Source: Niallia sp. XMNu-256
GTDB taxonomy: Bacteria; Bacillota; Bacilli; Bacillales; Cytobacillaceae
Assembly (NCBI RefSeq): GCF_036670015.1
Contig: NZ_CP137636.1
Span: 598,501-662,500 of the forward strand
Direction: 5' to 3'
DNA length: 64,000 bases
Of this stretch, positions 8,643 to 17,418 are shown in pieces. The position numbers and the translations under genes were made by a program. Below the pieces are notes generated by a model. The model worked only from the letters and a program-made list of their open reading frames with translations, was not told the origin of the DNA and ran no database searches. The number at the start of each line of letters is the position of its first letter. Positions within the stretch are counted from its first letter, which is position 1.

Positions 8643-9296
8643 ATGGCAAACTTATTAACAAGATTAAAAAATACGGTATTAGCTGACTTGCACGAGGCTC
8701 TGGATCATAAAGAACAAAAAAATCCGATTGCCCTATTAAACCAATATTTACGTGAATGTGAAGGGGAAGTGGAAAAGGTCCGGAAACTGTTAGAAAGACA
8801 ATATCGTCTAAAAGAAGAATTTACAAGAGAATATAATCATGCTTCTGAGTTGGCTGCAAAACGCAAAAGACAAGCGGAGATTGCCTTAGAAGCAGGTGAA
8901 ACAGAACTTCATCAGTTTGCAATTAATGAGCAGAATCATTATCAAGAACGTACAATTAGAATACAAGAATTATTGGAACAAGCAAATAACCAATTGGTGG
9001 ACTTAGAACAGAAATATGAGGAAATGAAGCATAAGTTAAAAGATATGAATTTACGCCGATTAGAATTAATGGGTCGCGAAAATGTTACACGTGCTCAAAT
9101 GAAAATTAAAACAGTTCTTGACAATCAAACATACAGTAGTCAAGCATATTCCCGATTTCAGGAAATTGAATCGTACTTAGATCGGCTTGAACATCAAGTA
9201 AATCGTTCGTACGATCGGAATACCATCGATGCAAGAATAGCTGAAATAGAAAAACAAAATCCGATAAAGGGAAACGAAACAAGTTCAAATTTCTAG
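8643..9296 (+). CDS. liaH: LiaH, PspA/IM30-family membrane-stress protein
   Basis: Phage-shock-protein A homologue that assembles on the membrane under cell-wall antibiotic stress. The 217 residues are almost entirely alpha-helical, highly charged and Gln/Glu/Lys-rich, as expected for a coiled-coil PspA protein; length matches B. subtilis LiaH (about 225). The ATG at 8643, with aaaggggag 8 nt upstream, is preferred over an in-frame ATG at 8541 inside liaI. A dispersed Bacillus repeat separates it from liaF, so liaIH and liaFSR may form separately tuned transcripts, as in B. subtilis. Confidence 0.9.
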   Translation: MANLLTRLKNTVLADLHEALDHKEQKNPIALLNQYLRECEGEVEKVRKLLERQYRLKEEFTREYNHASELAAKRKRQAEIALEAGETELHQFAINEQNHYQERTIRIQELLEQANNQLVDLEQKYEEMKHKLKDMNLRRLELMGRENVTRAQMKIKTVLDNQTYSSQAYSRFQEIESYLDRLEHQVNRSYDRNTIDARIAEIEKQNPIKGNETSSNF

Positions 9297-9344
9297 ACTA
9301 AACTGTTATTCTAGAGGAACGAAGTAGTTTCCTTGTCTTAGTAA

Positions 9345-9460
9345 AGCTCCAGCGCCTAGCTCTTCGGGTCATAAGCTAATCGCTACGGAAGGCAAAGAGC
9401 ACGCCTTCTTTTATCGGTTTCTTATACCTGTCAACACTGAACAAGGCGCTTCCGCTTTTC
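9345..9460. repeat. Dispersed Bacillus intergenic repeat (long form)
   Basis: Begins agctccagcgcctagc and ends caaggcgcttccgctttt; the ends are inverted (agcgcct / aggcgct). The interior tcttcgggtcataagc...ggtttcttatacctgtc matches, from memory, a widespread Bacillaceae intergenic repeat. A shorter copy with the same ends is at 17345-17402. Confidence 0.65.
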
Positions 9461-9494
9461 ATTTTCCTGCTACAACAAGAAGGGAGGAATATGG

Positions 9495-10235
9495 TTGTTC
9501 AATAAATTAAAAAGTGACTATATGAGCTGGATCTTATTAATTGGAGCATTTTTCCTATTGTTGGATGTGTTCTTTTTTAATCGCGGCCTCATTTTCTCTC
9601 TTATTGTGGTAACGGGAATGATTTATTTTGGAAGAAGGTGGATGCCGAAAAGAACAGGAAAATTTCTTTATTGGGCAGGCCTGTTTTTTCTTGTCATTAA
9701 TGCTTTTAATATGTTATCGATTCGATTCTTTCTTGTGGCACTTCTCTGTGTTTTGATCGTCCAATATGGTTCTAGAAAGCAGAATCCAACCACAATCCGT
9801 CCAATTATAACAAGGTCATCAGGAGAAGTTCATAAGGAAAGTGAGACGATCATTAAAGGGCAGCCTCTTTTACAAAATTTTTTCTTTGGAGGTCAAAAAA
9901 CTCCAAATCATGTGTACGAATGGAACGATGTGAATATTCAGGGAGGGATGGGAGATACGGTAATTGATTTAAGCTACACCGTATTGCCAAAGGATGAAAC
10001 GATCATTTTTATTCGAAATATAATGGGGAAGGTTACAATACTCATCCCTTATGATGTTGAGATTAGTGTGAACCATTCTGCATTTTATGGTTCTGCTAAA
10101 ATCCTTGACTTTTATGAGTCACCATATATGAATCGCCGAGTGAAAGTTGAAACAGCAAATTATGAACAAACCGTTCAAAAGGTGAGAGTTTTTACTTCTA
10201 TGATTATCGGAGATATTGAGGTGAAGCGGGTATGA
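9495..10235 (+). CDS. liaF: LiaF, inhibitor of the LiaRS system
   Basis: Membrane protein that keeps LiaS quiet until the envelope is damaged. The 246 residues have about four N-terminal membrane helices (to residue about 95) and a soluble C-terminal domain of the LiaF/DUF2154 type (W-N-D-V-N-I-Q-G-G-M-G-D-T-V-I-D-L). The start is TTG at 9495, 6 nt after agggagga; an ATG at 9491 is out of frame and stops at once. Overlaps liaS by 4 bp. Confidence 0.9.
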   Translation: MFNKLKSDYMSWILLIGAFFLLLDVFFFNRGLIFSLIVVTGMIYFGRRWMPKRTGKFLYWAGLFFLVINAFNMLSIRFFLVALLCVLIVQYGSRKQNPTTIRPIITRSSGEVHKESETIIKGQPLLQNFFFGGQKTPNHVYEWNDVNIQGGMGDTVIDLSYTVLPKDETIIFIRNIMGKVTILIPYDVEISVNHSAFYGSAKILDFYESPYMNRRVKVETANYEQTVQKVRVFTSMIIGDIEVKRV

Positions 10236-11272
10236 ATACCGTTTCGCGTCAAATCATTTTAGCAACTAGTGTTGCAGTTATTGTGTTTGTTTTTGTGTTA
10301 AGCGCAACCTTTTTTGTTTTTCCACTGTTTCATTTTTCGGATCTATGGGAGAAAAATGTTCTGGACATTCCCTTTATTATTCTAGTACCAAGTGCAAGTA
10401 TTGTGATTGGAATTCTATTTGGTTTAGTTTCCGGTTATTTTTGGAAAAGGGAATTACAATTAATTGATGAAAGTTTGCATCAACTAGAAGAAGGGCGCCC
10501 TTTAGAATTAGCTAATTCCCCCTTACTTGAAGTTCAAACGATCTCCATTCGAATGAATAAAATTCAAAAGCAGATGATTGAACAAGCGAAATTGTCACAG
10601 CGTCTAGCAACGGAAGCGGCCGAGGATCAAGAAAAACAAATGCAAGAAATTATTTTTCAAGAACGAAATCGTCTAGCCCGAGAGCTTCATGACTCGGTCA
10701 GTCAACAGTTATTTGCAGCCTCGATGATGATGTCGGCCATTAATGAAACGAAAGCCGATACAAATAATGAATTGGAAGGAAGGCAGCTTAAATTAGTCGA
10801 GGAAATGATCCATCAATCCCAATTAGAAATGCGTGCATTGCTTCTGCATTTACGACCAGTTGCCTTAAAAGGGAAATCACTACAGGAAGGGATCGAAGAG
10901 CTATTAATAGAACTGCGACAAAAAGTTTCAATGGAAATCAAGTGGAAAGTAGAGAATTTCTCCATTGAAAAAGGCATTGAAGATCATTTGTTTCGTATTT
11001 TGCAAGAATCAGTCTCCAATACATTGCGTCACTCAAAGGCAAATGGATTAGAAGTGCTAATGATCAAAAGAGATGGCTTTATCATTTTAAGAGTAACGGA
11101 TGATGGGGTAGGATTTGATGTCGATGAGCAAAAGGCTGGATCCTATGGATTACAAAACATGTATGAACGAGCGGTTGAAATTGGTGGAAATTTAAAAATG
11201 GTTTCTCTCAAAGGGAAAGGTACGCGTCTTGAGGTAAAAATTCCGATAGTGAATGAAGGTGAGAATGAATGA
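10232..11272 (+). CDS. liaS: LiaS, sensor histidine kinase
   Basis: Sensor kinase of the Lia two-component system. Two membrane helices (about 9-31 and 45-67) flank a very short extracellular loop, which is why such kinases depend on partners such as LiaF. A HAMP-like linker leads to a HisKA_3 domain with phospho-acceptor His153 ([12 protein letters not shown]) and a HATPase domain with D-D-G-V-G-F-D near 291-297. Length 346. Overlaps liaF and liaR by 4 bp each. Confidence 0.93.
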   Translation: MNTVSRQIILATSVAVIVFVFVLSATFFVFPLFHFSDLWEKNVLDIPFIILVPSASIVIGILFGLVSGYFWKRELQLIDESLHQLEEGRPLELANSPLLEVQTISIRMNKIQKQMIEQAKLSQRLATEAAEDQEKQMQEIIFQERNRLARELHDSVSQQLFAASMMMSAINETKADTNNELEGRQLKLVEEMIHQSQLEMRALLLHLRPVALKGKSLQEGIEELLIELRQKVSMEIKWKVENFSIEKGIEDHLFRILQESVSNTLRHSKANGLEVLMIKRDGFIILRVTDDGVGFDVDEQKAGSYGLQNMYERAVEIGGNLKMVSLKGKGTRLEVKIPIVNEGENE

Positions 11273-11901
11273 TTAAAGTATTATTTGTGGATGATCATGA
11301 AATGGTAAGAATTGGAGTTTCCTCCTATCTCTCTGCGCAGCCTGATATTGAGGTGGTAGGGGAAGCGGATAATGGAAAAACAGCTGTTGAATTGGCATTA
11401 TCACTTAGGCCGGATATTATTTTAATGGATTTAGTGATGAATGAAATGGATGGAATTGAAGCAACAAAATTGATTATGCAGCAATGGCCAGAAGCCAAAA
11501 TTATCATTGTTACAAGTTTTTTAGATGATGATAAAGTATATCCGGCACTTGAAGCAGGGGCCACCAGTTATCTTTTAAAAACCTCCAAAGCAAGTGAAAT
11601 TGCAGAGGCTGTCCGTTCAACCTATCAAGGACAATCAATTTTAGAGCCTGAAGTAACAGGAAAAATGATGAGAAAAATGAGACAAAATACGAAACATGAG
11701 TTACACGCAGATTTAACGGCAAGGGAAATGGAAATCCTTCTCTTAATGACACAAGGAAAAAGCAATCAAGACATTGCGGATGAATTATTTATTTCATTAA
11801 AAACGGTTAAAACCCATGTAAGCAACATTCTTAGTAAGCTTCAAGTGCAAGATCGTACACAAGCAGTCATTTATGCGTTCAAACATTCACTAGCTCAATA
11901 A
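11269..11901 (+). CDS. liaR: LiaR, NarL/LuxR-type response regulator
   Basis: Response regulator phosphorylated by LiaS. Receiver domain with acidic pocket D8-D9, phospho-acceptor D54 ([11 protein letters not shown]), Thr/Ser switch and Lys; LuxR-type helix-turn-helix at about 145-205 (L-T-A-R-E-M-E-I-L...[17 protein letters not shown]). 210 residues, standard. Last gene of the operon, closed by a strong terminator. Confidence 0.95.
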   Translation: MIKVLFVDDHEMVRIGVSSYLSAQPDIEVVGEADNGKTAVELALSLRPDIILMDLVMNEMDGIEATKLIMQQWPEAKIIIVTSFLDDDKVYPALEAGATSYLLKTSKASEIAEAVRSTYQGQSILEPEVTGKMMRKMRQNTKHELHADLTAREMEILLLMTQGKSNQDIADELFISLKTVKTHVSNILSKLQVQDRTQAVIYAFKHSLAQ

Positions 11902-11905
11902 GGTC

Positions 11906-11956
11906 CAGGCAAACAAAAAGACAATAAATAGAATTGTCTTTTTGTTTGCCTGGCAT
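11906..11956 (+). terminator. Strong terminator after liaR
   Basis: Near-perfect inverted repeat of about 20 bp per arm (ccaggcaaacaaaaagacaa with its complement) with a loop around aatagaa, followed by catctttttatt. Confidence 0.85.
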
Positions 11957-11963
11957 CTTTTTA

Positions 11964-11981
11964 TTGTGAATTAATTCACTA
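11964..11981 (+). promoter_or_regulatory. FNR/Rex-type box 1 upstream of nirB
   Basis: Sequence ttgtgaattaattcacta. It fits the FNR pattern TGTGA-N6-TCACT exactly and the Rex pattern TTGTGAA-N4-TTCACAA closely. Its centre is 70 bp upstream of box 2. Confidence 0.7.
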
Positions 11982-12017
11982 ATTTTGTCCTTTTTATGTC
12001 TAGATTATGTCATATTT

Positions 12018-12032
12018 TTGAAAACGTTCCCA
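12018..12032 (+). promoter_or_regulatory. Catabolite response element (cre) upstream of nirB
   Basis: The 15-mer ttgaaaacgttccca matches the CcpA consensus WTGNAANCGNWNNCW at every defined position. It abuts FNR/Rex box 2 (12034-12051), so CcpA would compete with an activator bound there. Function is inferred. Confidence 0.6.
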
Positions 12033-12033
12033 A

Positions 12034-12051
12034 TTGTGAAGAAGTTCACAC
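12034..12051 (+). promoter_or_regulatory. FNR/Rex-type box 2 in the nirB promoter
   Basis: Sequence ttgtgaagaagttcacac, a perfect TGTGA-N6-TCACA. A plausible -10 (tactat, 12072-12077) would give a start near 12084, placing the box centre at about -41.5, the position for class II activation by FNR. A Rex site cannot be excluded. Confidence 0.7.
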
Positions 12052-12134
12052 TATAAAAATAGCAGAAAATTTACTATATAGACATACAAAGAAAACATTG
12101 ACTTCCAATTAAAACATACAGGAGGCGTTCATAT

Positions 12135-14561
12135 ATGGGTAAACAGAAATTAGTGATGATTGGTAACGGAATGGCTGGAATTCGAACACTAGAAGAATTA
12201 TTAAGGTTAGCACCAGATATGTATGACATTACGGTTTTTGGCAAGGAGCCTCATCCGAACTATAATCGAATTCAATTATCGACTGTTTTACAGGGGGATA
12301 CAACTGTCCAAGAGATTATTATGAATGATTGGGATTGGTATAAAGAAAATAAAATACAATTATTCGCTGGTGAAGAAATCGTCAAAATTGATCCTGTAAA
12401 GAAAATTGTAGTTTCGAACACAGGTCGAGTAACAGAATATGATGAATGTATTTTTGCAACTGGTTCTCGTTCCTTTATCATCCCATTCAAAGGGCATGAT
12501 AAAAAGGGAGTAACAGGTTTCCGTAACATCGAAGACTGCGAATTGATGATTGAGTCTTCAAAACAGTACAAAAAAGCGGTAGTAATTGGTGGAGGGTTGT
12601 TAGGACTCGAAGCCGCACGCGGACTATTGAATTTAGGGATGGAAGTAAAAGTGGTTCACTTACAGCCTTATTTAATGGAAAAACAACTAGATCCAGTAGG
12701 TTCCACAATGCTTCAAAAAGAACTAGAAGCTCAAGGTATGGAATTTTTAATGGAGAAAGATACAGAAGAAATCTTAGGTGATGACCATGTGACAGGCATT
12801 CGTTTTAAAGATGGAACAGAAGTAGAAACTGATTTAGTCGTCATGGCTGTTGGGGTTAGAGCCAATATTGAAATCGCAAAAGAAAGTGGAATTGAAGTAA
12901 ACCGTGCCATTGTCGTCAATGATTACCTTGAAACAAATTTGGCAAATGTTTATGCGGTTGGAGAATGTGCGGAGCACCGTGGGACTGTTTACGGATTAGT
13001 AGCTCCATTATATGAACAAGGAAAAGTTCTAGCTTCCTTTTTAGCTGGAAAAATGCCTGAGCCTTATGAGGGGTCTGTAGTAGGAACTCAATTAAAGGTT
13101 TCTGGTGTTGATATGTATTCTGCAGGAGAAATCATGGATGATCCATCGATGAAGGCCATAAAAGTACACAATGAGTTTGATGGTGTGTATAAAAAGGTCA
13201 TGATTCGTGATAACCAAGTAGTCGGTGTTGTTCTCTATGGAGATACTTCAGACAGTACAAGATTATTCGGCATGATGAGGAAAAAAGAAGATGTCAGCGG
13301 AATGACAAGTGTATCGATTTTGTCTTCGGGATGTGAAGCTGCTTCAAGCGATGTTGCTTCTATGGCTGATGATGATCTTGTCTGCGGATGTAATGGGGTG
13401 TCAAAAGGCACCATTGTAAATGCCATTAAAGAGAATGGGCTAACAACGGTTGCTGAAGTTGGAGGCTGCACCAATGCGGGGCGTTCTTGTGGCCGTTGTA
13501 AATCGCAGATTGCAGATATTCTAAGTTATACACTTGGGGATGAATATAGCGATGCCGCTCAAAAAGAATCCATCTGTGGCTGTACACCATTAAGCCGTGA
13601 TGAGGTAGTTGCTGAGATTAAAGAAAAAGGCTTAACGAATGTCAAAGAGGTTATGAATGTTCTAGGCTGGGCCAATGAAGAAGGTTGTTCAAAGTGTCGT
13701 CCTGCATTGAACTATTACCTTGGCATGATTCATATGGATCAATATCAAGATGATCGTGATTCTCGTCTTGTAAATGAAAAAATGCATGCCAATATTCAAA
13801 AAGATGGGTCGTATACAGTTGTTCCTAGAATGTATGGTGGTGTTACAACCGCACAAGACTTAAAAACAATTGCAGAAGTAGCCGAAAAATATGACGTCCC
13901 ATTAGTTAAATTAACAGGTGGTCAACGAATTGGTTTATTTGGAGTTAGAAAAGACGATTTACCTGCTATTTGGGAAGAACTTGATATGCCATCAGGCTAT
14001 GCTTATGGAAAAACATTAAGAACCGTAAAAACTTGTGTTGGATCAGCATTTTGCCGCTATGGAACTCAAGAATCGATGGGACTTGGTATTAAACTTGAGA
14101 AGAAATTTGAGCGTCTTGATACACCGCATAAAGTGAAAATGAGTGCTTCAGGCTGTCCAAGGAACTGTTCTGAATCTGGTATTAAAGACATTGGCTTTGT
14201 TGGAGTCGAAGATGGGTATGAAGTATATGTAGGTGGAAACGGTGGAACGGATCTGCGTGCCGGTGTTTTATTAGGAAAAGTGAAAAATGATGAAGAAGCT
14301 CTTGAGTTAACAGGTGCATATCTACAGTATTATCGTGAGACAGCCAACTATTTAGAACGTACATCCAAGTGGCTTGAACGGGTAGGACTCGACCATATTA
14401 AGGAAGTTCTAACAAATGAAGAAACAAGAAAAGCACTTAATGAAAGAATGAATAAAAGCCTTTCCCGTTACAGTGACGATCCATGGCAAGAAGCGATTCA
14501 TAACGAGGACATCCAAGAAAAGTATTATACGGTTCGTAAGGGGAAAGAACTTGTAAAATAA
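12135..14561 (+). CDS. nirB: Nitrite reductase [NAD(P)H] large subunit
   Basis: Cytoplasmic siroheme enzyme reducing nitrite to ammonium with NAD(P)H. Domains in order over 808 residues: FAD-binding (M-I-G-N-G-M-A-G, 8-15), NAD-binding (V-I-G-G-G-L-L-G-L-E, near 150), two BFD-like [2Fe-2S] domains (C-G-C-N-G about 416-420 with C-x6-C-x2-C beyond it; C-G-C-T about 480), then the siroheme/[4Fe-4S] reductase domain with Cys near 634 and 640 and C-P-R-N-C near 673-677. All cluster ligands are present, so it looks functional. ATG at 12135 after aggaggc. First gene of nirB-nirD, with the siroheme genes downstream. The FNR/Rex boxes and cre suggest control by oxygen or redox state and carbon. Confidence 0.95.
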   Translation: MGKQKLVMIGNGMAGIRTLEELLRLAPDMYDITVFGKEPHPNYNRIQLSTVLQGDTTVQEIIMNDWDWYKENKIQLFAGEEIVKIDPVKKIVVSNTGRVTEYDECIFATGSRSFIIPFKGHDKKGVTGFRNIEDCELMIESSKQYKKAVVIGGGLLGLEAARGLLNLGMEVKVVHLQPYLMEKQLDPVGSTMLQKELEAQGMEFLMEKDTEEILGDDHVTGIRFKDGTEVETDLVVMAVGVRANIEIAKESGIEVNRAIVVNDYLETNLANVYAVGECAEHRGTVYGLVAPLYEQGKVLASFLAGKMPEPYEGSVVGTQLKVSGVDMYSAGEIMDDPSMKAIKVHNEFDGVYKKVMIRDNQVVGVVLYGDTSDSTRLFGMMRKKEDVSGMTSVSILSSGCEAASSDVASMADDDLVCGCNGVSKGTIVNAIKENGLTTVAEVGGCTNAGRSCGRCKSQIADILSYTLGDEYSDAAQKESICGCTPLSRDEVVAEIKEKGLTNVKEVMNVLGWANEEGCSKCRPALNYYLGMIHMDQYQDDRDSRLVNEKMHANIQKDGSYTVVPRMYGGVTTAQDLKTIAEVAEKYDVPLVKLTGGQRIGLFGVRKDDLPAIWEELDMPSGYAYGKTLRTVKTCVGSAFCRYGTQESMGLGIKLEKKFERLDTPHKVKMSASGCPRNCSESGIKDIGFVGVEDGYEVYVGGNGGTDLRAGVLLGKVKNDEEALELTGAYLQYYRETANYLERTSKWLERVGLDHIKEVLTNEETRKALNERMNKSLSRYSDDPWQEAIHNEDIQEKYYTVRKGKELVK

Positions 14562-14583
14562 GGGAAATGGAGAGGACGTTAGT

Positions 14584-14895
14584 ATGGCAAATCGAGTGGA
14601 ACTAGGAAATTATGCAGATTTTCCAGTGGGAATTGGACAAGTTTATCAGTTTGACAAAGAAGAAATTGCCCTTTTCCGCTTATCTAATGGAGAAGTTAAA
14701 GCAGTTGAAAATCACAGTCCACATCCTAAGGGTGGCACTTTAGTTGATGGACTTGTTAGTGGTGAATATATTTTCTGTCCTGTTTACGATTGGAAGATTT
14801 CCCTTGTTGATGGGAAAGTTCAGTCACCTGATGAAGGACAAGTAAAAACTTATCACATTGAAGTATGCGATGATAAGGTTTATCTTGAATTATAA
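14584..14895 (+). CDS. nirD: Nitrite reductase [NAD(P)H] small subunit
   Basis: Rieske-like small subunit of the assimilatory/fermentative nitrite reductase, 103 residues. The fold is recognisable from H-S-P-H-P-K-G-G-T-L and the C-P-V-Y-D-W-K-I segment, but the canonical C-x-H and C-x2-H cluster ligands are not all present, as is usual for NirD proteins, so it probably carries no cluster. It starts 22 bp after nirB with a ggagagga site and is followed by a terminator. Confidence 0.93.
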   Translation: MANRVELGNYADFPVGIGQVYQFDKEEIALFRLSNGEVKAVENHSPHPKGGTLVDGLVSGEYIFCPVYDWKISLVDGKVQSPDEGQVKTYHIEVCDDKVYLEL

Positions 14896-14896
14896 A

Positions 14897-14933
14897 GATG
14901 AAAAGAGCTGTTCCCACTGAACAGCTCTTTTCT
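14897..14933 (+). terminator. Terminator after nirBD
   Basis: Stem aaaagagctgttc / gaacagctctttt with loop ccact, followed by ctgatc. The siroheme genes that follow may therefore have their own promoter or rely on read-through. Confidence 0.8.
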
Positions 14934-15073
14934 GATCGGTTTAGTCGTGTTAAGATAACAAAAAGAGTTTTGAGGATAGAGAGATAGGTTCATTGCCTAG
15001 GGTGTCTGATTAATTAAGAAATAAGAGATATTGGGTTAGGAACCTGTTCTCCGTCTAAAGGAAGGATGTCTTT

Positions 15074-16522
15074 ATGAGAAAAGGCAAAGTATATTTAGTT
15101 GGCGCTGGTCCAGGAGATATTGGACTGATTACAGTAAAAGGATTAGAAGCGATCAAAGAGGCAGATGTAATCCTATATGATCGCTTGGCAAATCCAAAAC
15201 TACTTGATTATGCTCCAGCCCACTGTGAATTAATCTACGGTGGGAAATTACCAGACAAGCATACATTAAGACAAGAAAGAATTAATGCTATTTTAGTAGA
15301 AAAAGCTCAGGAAGGAAAAACGGTTGTCCGTTTAAAGGGTGGCGATCCAGGCGTGTTCGGTCGTGTTGGAGAAGAAGCGGAGGAATTGGCTCAAGCAGAA
15401 GTCGAGTTTGAAATGATTCCGGGGATCACATCTGGAATTGCAGCACCCTTATATGCAGGAATTCCTGTTACCCATCGGGAGTTTGGCGAGACGTTTGCAG
15501 TGGTAACCGCCCATAATAAATCAAAGGATGGTAAACCAGTACTAGACTGGAAGTCGCTTGCTAACGGGATTGACACAATCGCCTTTTATATGGGGGTAGG
15601 AAATCTCCCTTATATTTGTGAAAACTTAATAGCAAATGGAAAATCACCAGATACTCCTGTTGCATTAATTCATTGGGGAACATTTGGCAGACAGAAAACA
15701 TTAGAGGGTACCCTTGCAACCATTGCTGACCTAGTTGTTGCAAACGGATTTAGTAATCCTGCAATTACACTAGTAGGGGATATCGTTGCTTTACGGAAAA
15801 GGATTAATTGGTTTGAGAAAAAACCATTATACGGCAAACAAATATTGCTTGCTAGAACCGGAATTTATCCTAGCAGTCTAGCCAAAGCTTTAATTGGACA
15901 AGGTGCAGACGTAATTGAGTTTCCGAAATGGAAAAGTGAAGAAGTACCAATTGATTATGCAGTTTTAAATCAACTATCTACCTATGAAGAAATTTTATTC
16001 ACTTCAGCTGAAAGTGTTGAGGACTTTTTTCAAATTTTAATAAATGAGGAAATTGATTTTCGCTCTCTTACTGGTGATATCTATGGACTTTCATCTAAGA
16101 CAATAGCTGCTTTAAGACAAAAGGGAATGATCGGGGAAATAGCAGGACATCTCCAACATCGGGACAAATTGTTGGTAATCGGAGACAGTCGAATTGGTGA
16201 ACAGCAATATGAATTTTGCCACACGTTTATTACAAGGAAAAATATCATTGATACGGCATTATTACCGATGATTAAGCGCATGATGGATGATGCAACACCT
16301 GACACCCTTGTATTTCCTAGTTCACAATCTGTGAAAATGTTTTTTGAGGAAGATGATGTGGCAGAGTTATTTCCAGCACAGAATCTTCAGCAGGTTAACG
16401 TTATTTGTATGGGAGAACAAACAGCGAGAGCAGCCGAATTTTACGGGGTTAAACCAGATGGAATTGCTAAAGCTCCGACAAAGGATGCATTGATTGAAAC
16501 GATTCTAGAAAAGGTGAAATAA
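15074..16522 (+). CDS. nasF: Uroporphyrinogen-III C-methyltransferase fused to a HemD-like domain
   Basis: Makes precorrin-2 from uroporphyrinogen III using S-adenosylmethionine, the first step of siroheme synthesis. The N-terminal half (about 1-245) is a SUMT/CobA domain with V-G-A-G-P-G-D (9-15), R-L-K-G-G-D-P-G-V-F-G-R (about 84-95) and P-G-I-T-S. The C-terminal half (about 250-482) is a uroporphyrinogen-III-synthase-like domain, giving a fusion of the same length (about 483) as B. subtilis NasF. ATG at 15074 with aaaggaagg. Product feeds the next gene and finally NirB. Confidence 0.92.
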   Translation: MRKGKVYLVGAGPGDIGLITVKGLEAIKEADVILYDRLANPKLLDYAPAHCELIYGGKLPDKHTLRQERINAILVEKAQEGKTVVRLKGGDPGVFGRVGEEAEELAQAEVEFEMIPGITSGIAAPLYAGIPVTHREFGETFAVVTAHNKSKDGKPVLDWKSLANGIDTIAFYMGVGNLPYICENLIANGKSPDTPVALIHWGTFGRQKTLEGTLATIADLVVANGFSNPAITLVGDIVALRKRINWFEKKPLYGKQILLARTGIYPSSLAKALIGQGADVIEFPKWKSEEVPIDYAVLNQLSTYEEILFTSAESVEDFFQILINEEIDFRSLTGDIYGLSSKTIAALRQKGMIGEIAGHLQHRDKLLVIGDSRIGEQQYEFCHTFITRKNIIDTALLPMIKRMMDDATPDTLVFPSSQSVKMFFEEDDVAELFPAQNLQQVNVICMGEQTARAAEFYGVKPDGIAKAPTKDALIETILEKVK

Positions 16523-16569
16523 TCTTTTTTAAAGGTAGTGAAAGTAGATTGAATAATGCAGGTGATCGG

Positions 16570-17193
16570 ATGAACTACTATCCTATTGGGCTTAATCTGA
16601 AGGGGAAAAAGGTCTTTATTATTGGTGGCGGGAAAATTGCTGAGAGAAAAATATCAGGACTTTTAAATACAGGGGCCGAGATCACCGTGATCAGTCCAGA
16701 TATAACGGATGCTCTCAAAAAGTTGATGAATATGCGAAAGGTGACATGGCTGAATAAGACATTTTCTCCAACTGATATTGTCCAGGCGTTTCTTATTATC
16801 GCGGCTACAAATATACCTGAAATCAATGAGGCGGTAAAGAAAGCTTGTTCTCCTCAGCAACTATTATTAATGGTCGATAATCCTGAGGATTCAGACTTTA
16901 TCTTACCCTCCGTCATGAATCAAGGGAAACTAACGATAACGGTCTCCACATCAGGAGCAAGCCCCATTTTGACGAAAAAAATCAAACGCAATTTATCGGA
17001 CCAATATGGACCAGAATATAAAGACTATGTTGATTTTTTGTATCATTGTCGAAAATGGATTTTACAGGAGATACACGATTCAAGTCTAAAACAGAAATTA
17101 CTAACTAAAATTACAGAACCCTCCTTTTTATATAGCGATAATAGAAACGAGGAGTTTAAGCAAATGGTGGATATCTTGCAGTCCAAAAAATAA
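16570..17193 (+). CDS. Precorrin-2 dehydrogenase (Met8/SirC-type), siroheme synthesis
   Basis: NAD-dependent oxidation of precorrin-2 to sirohydrochlorin; Met8-type proteins can also insert iron. Rossmann motif I-I-G-G-G-K-I-A-E-R-K at about 18-28, conserved A-A-T-N near 84 and the S-T-x-G-x-S-P segment near 128-134. About 207 residues. I chose ATG 16570 because aggtgatc just upstream is a perfect anti-SD match; an in-frame TTG at 16549 would add seven residues. No separate SirB chelatase is seen, so iron insertion is by this protein or one encoded elsewhere. Confidence 0.87.
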   Translation: MNYYPIGLNLKGKKVFIIGGGKIAERKISGLLNTGAEITVISPDITDALKKLMNMRKVTWLNKTFSPTDIVQAFLIIAATNIPEINEAVKKACSPQQLLLMVDNPEDSDFILPSVMNQGKLTITVSTSGASPILTKKIKRNLSDQYGPEYKDYVDFLYHCRKWILQEIHDSSLKQKLLTKITEPSFLYSDNRNEEFKQMVDILQSKK

Positions 17194-17207
17194 TTCTTTC
17201 CGTCAAT

Positions 17208-17270
17208 CGTCGGCGCCAGATACTATTAAGGTTTTTTAAACCTTAATAGTATCTGGCGTCGATTTTTTTA
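17208..17270 (+). terminator. Very strong terminator after the siroheme genes
   Basis: About 24-bp inverted repeat (tcggcgccagatactattaa paired with its complement), a T-rich loop and a final run of T residues. Confidence 0.88.
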
Positions 17271-17344
17271 TAAATATTTTTCGAACTTGTCTCATATGTT
17301 GTACTATATTTCATTTTATGAATTCAAGTTTTAAATTTGAGAAA

Positions 17345-17402
17345 TGTCTAGCCCCAGATGCCTAGCGGCAAGATGCTGTTAGGCCAGGTGCTTCCGCTTT
17401 TC
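17345..17402. repeat. Dispersed Bacillus intergenic repeat (short form)
   Basis: Starts tgtctagccccagatgccta and ends aggtgcttccgcttttct, the same termini as the 9345-9460 copy but with most of the interior missing. It ends immediately before the ribosome site of the flippase gene. Confidence 0.55.
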
Positions 17403-17418
17403 TAAAAAGGAGAAATGT

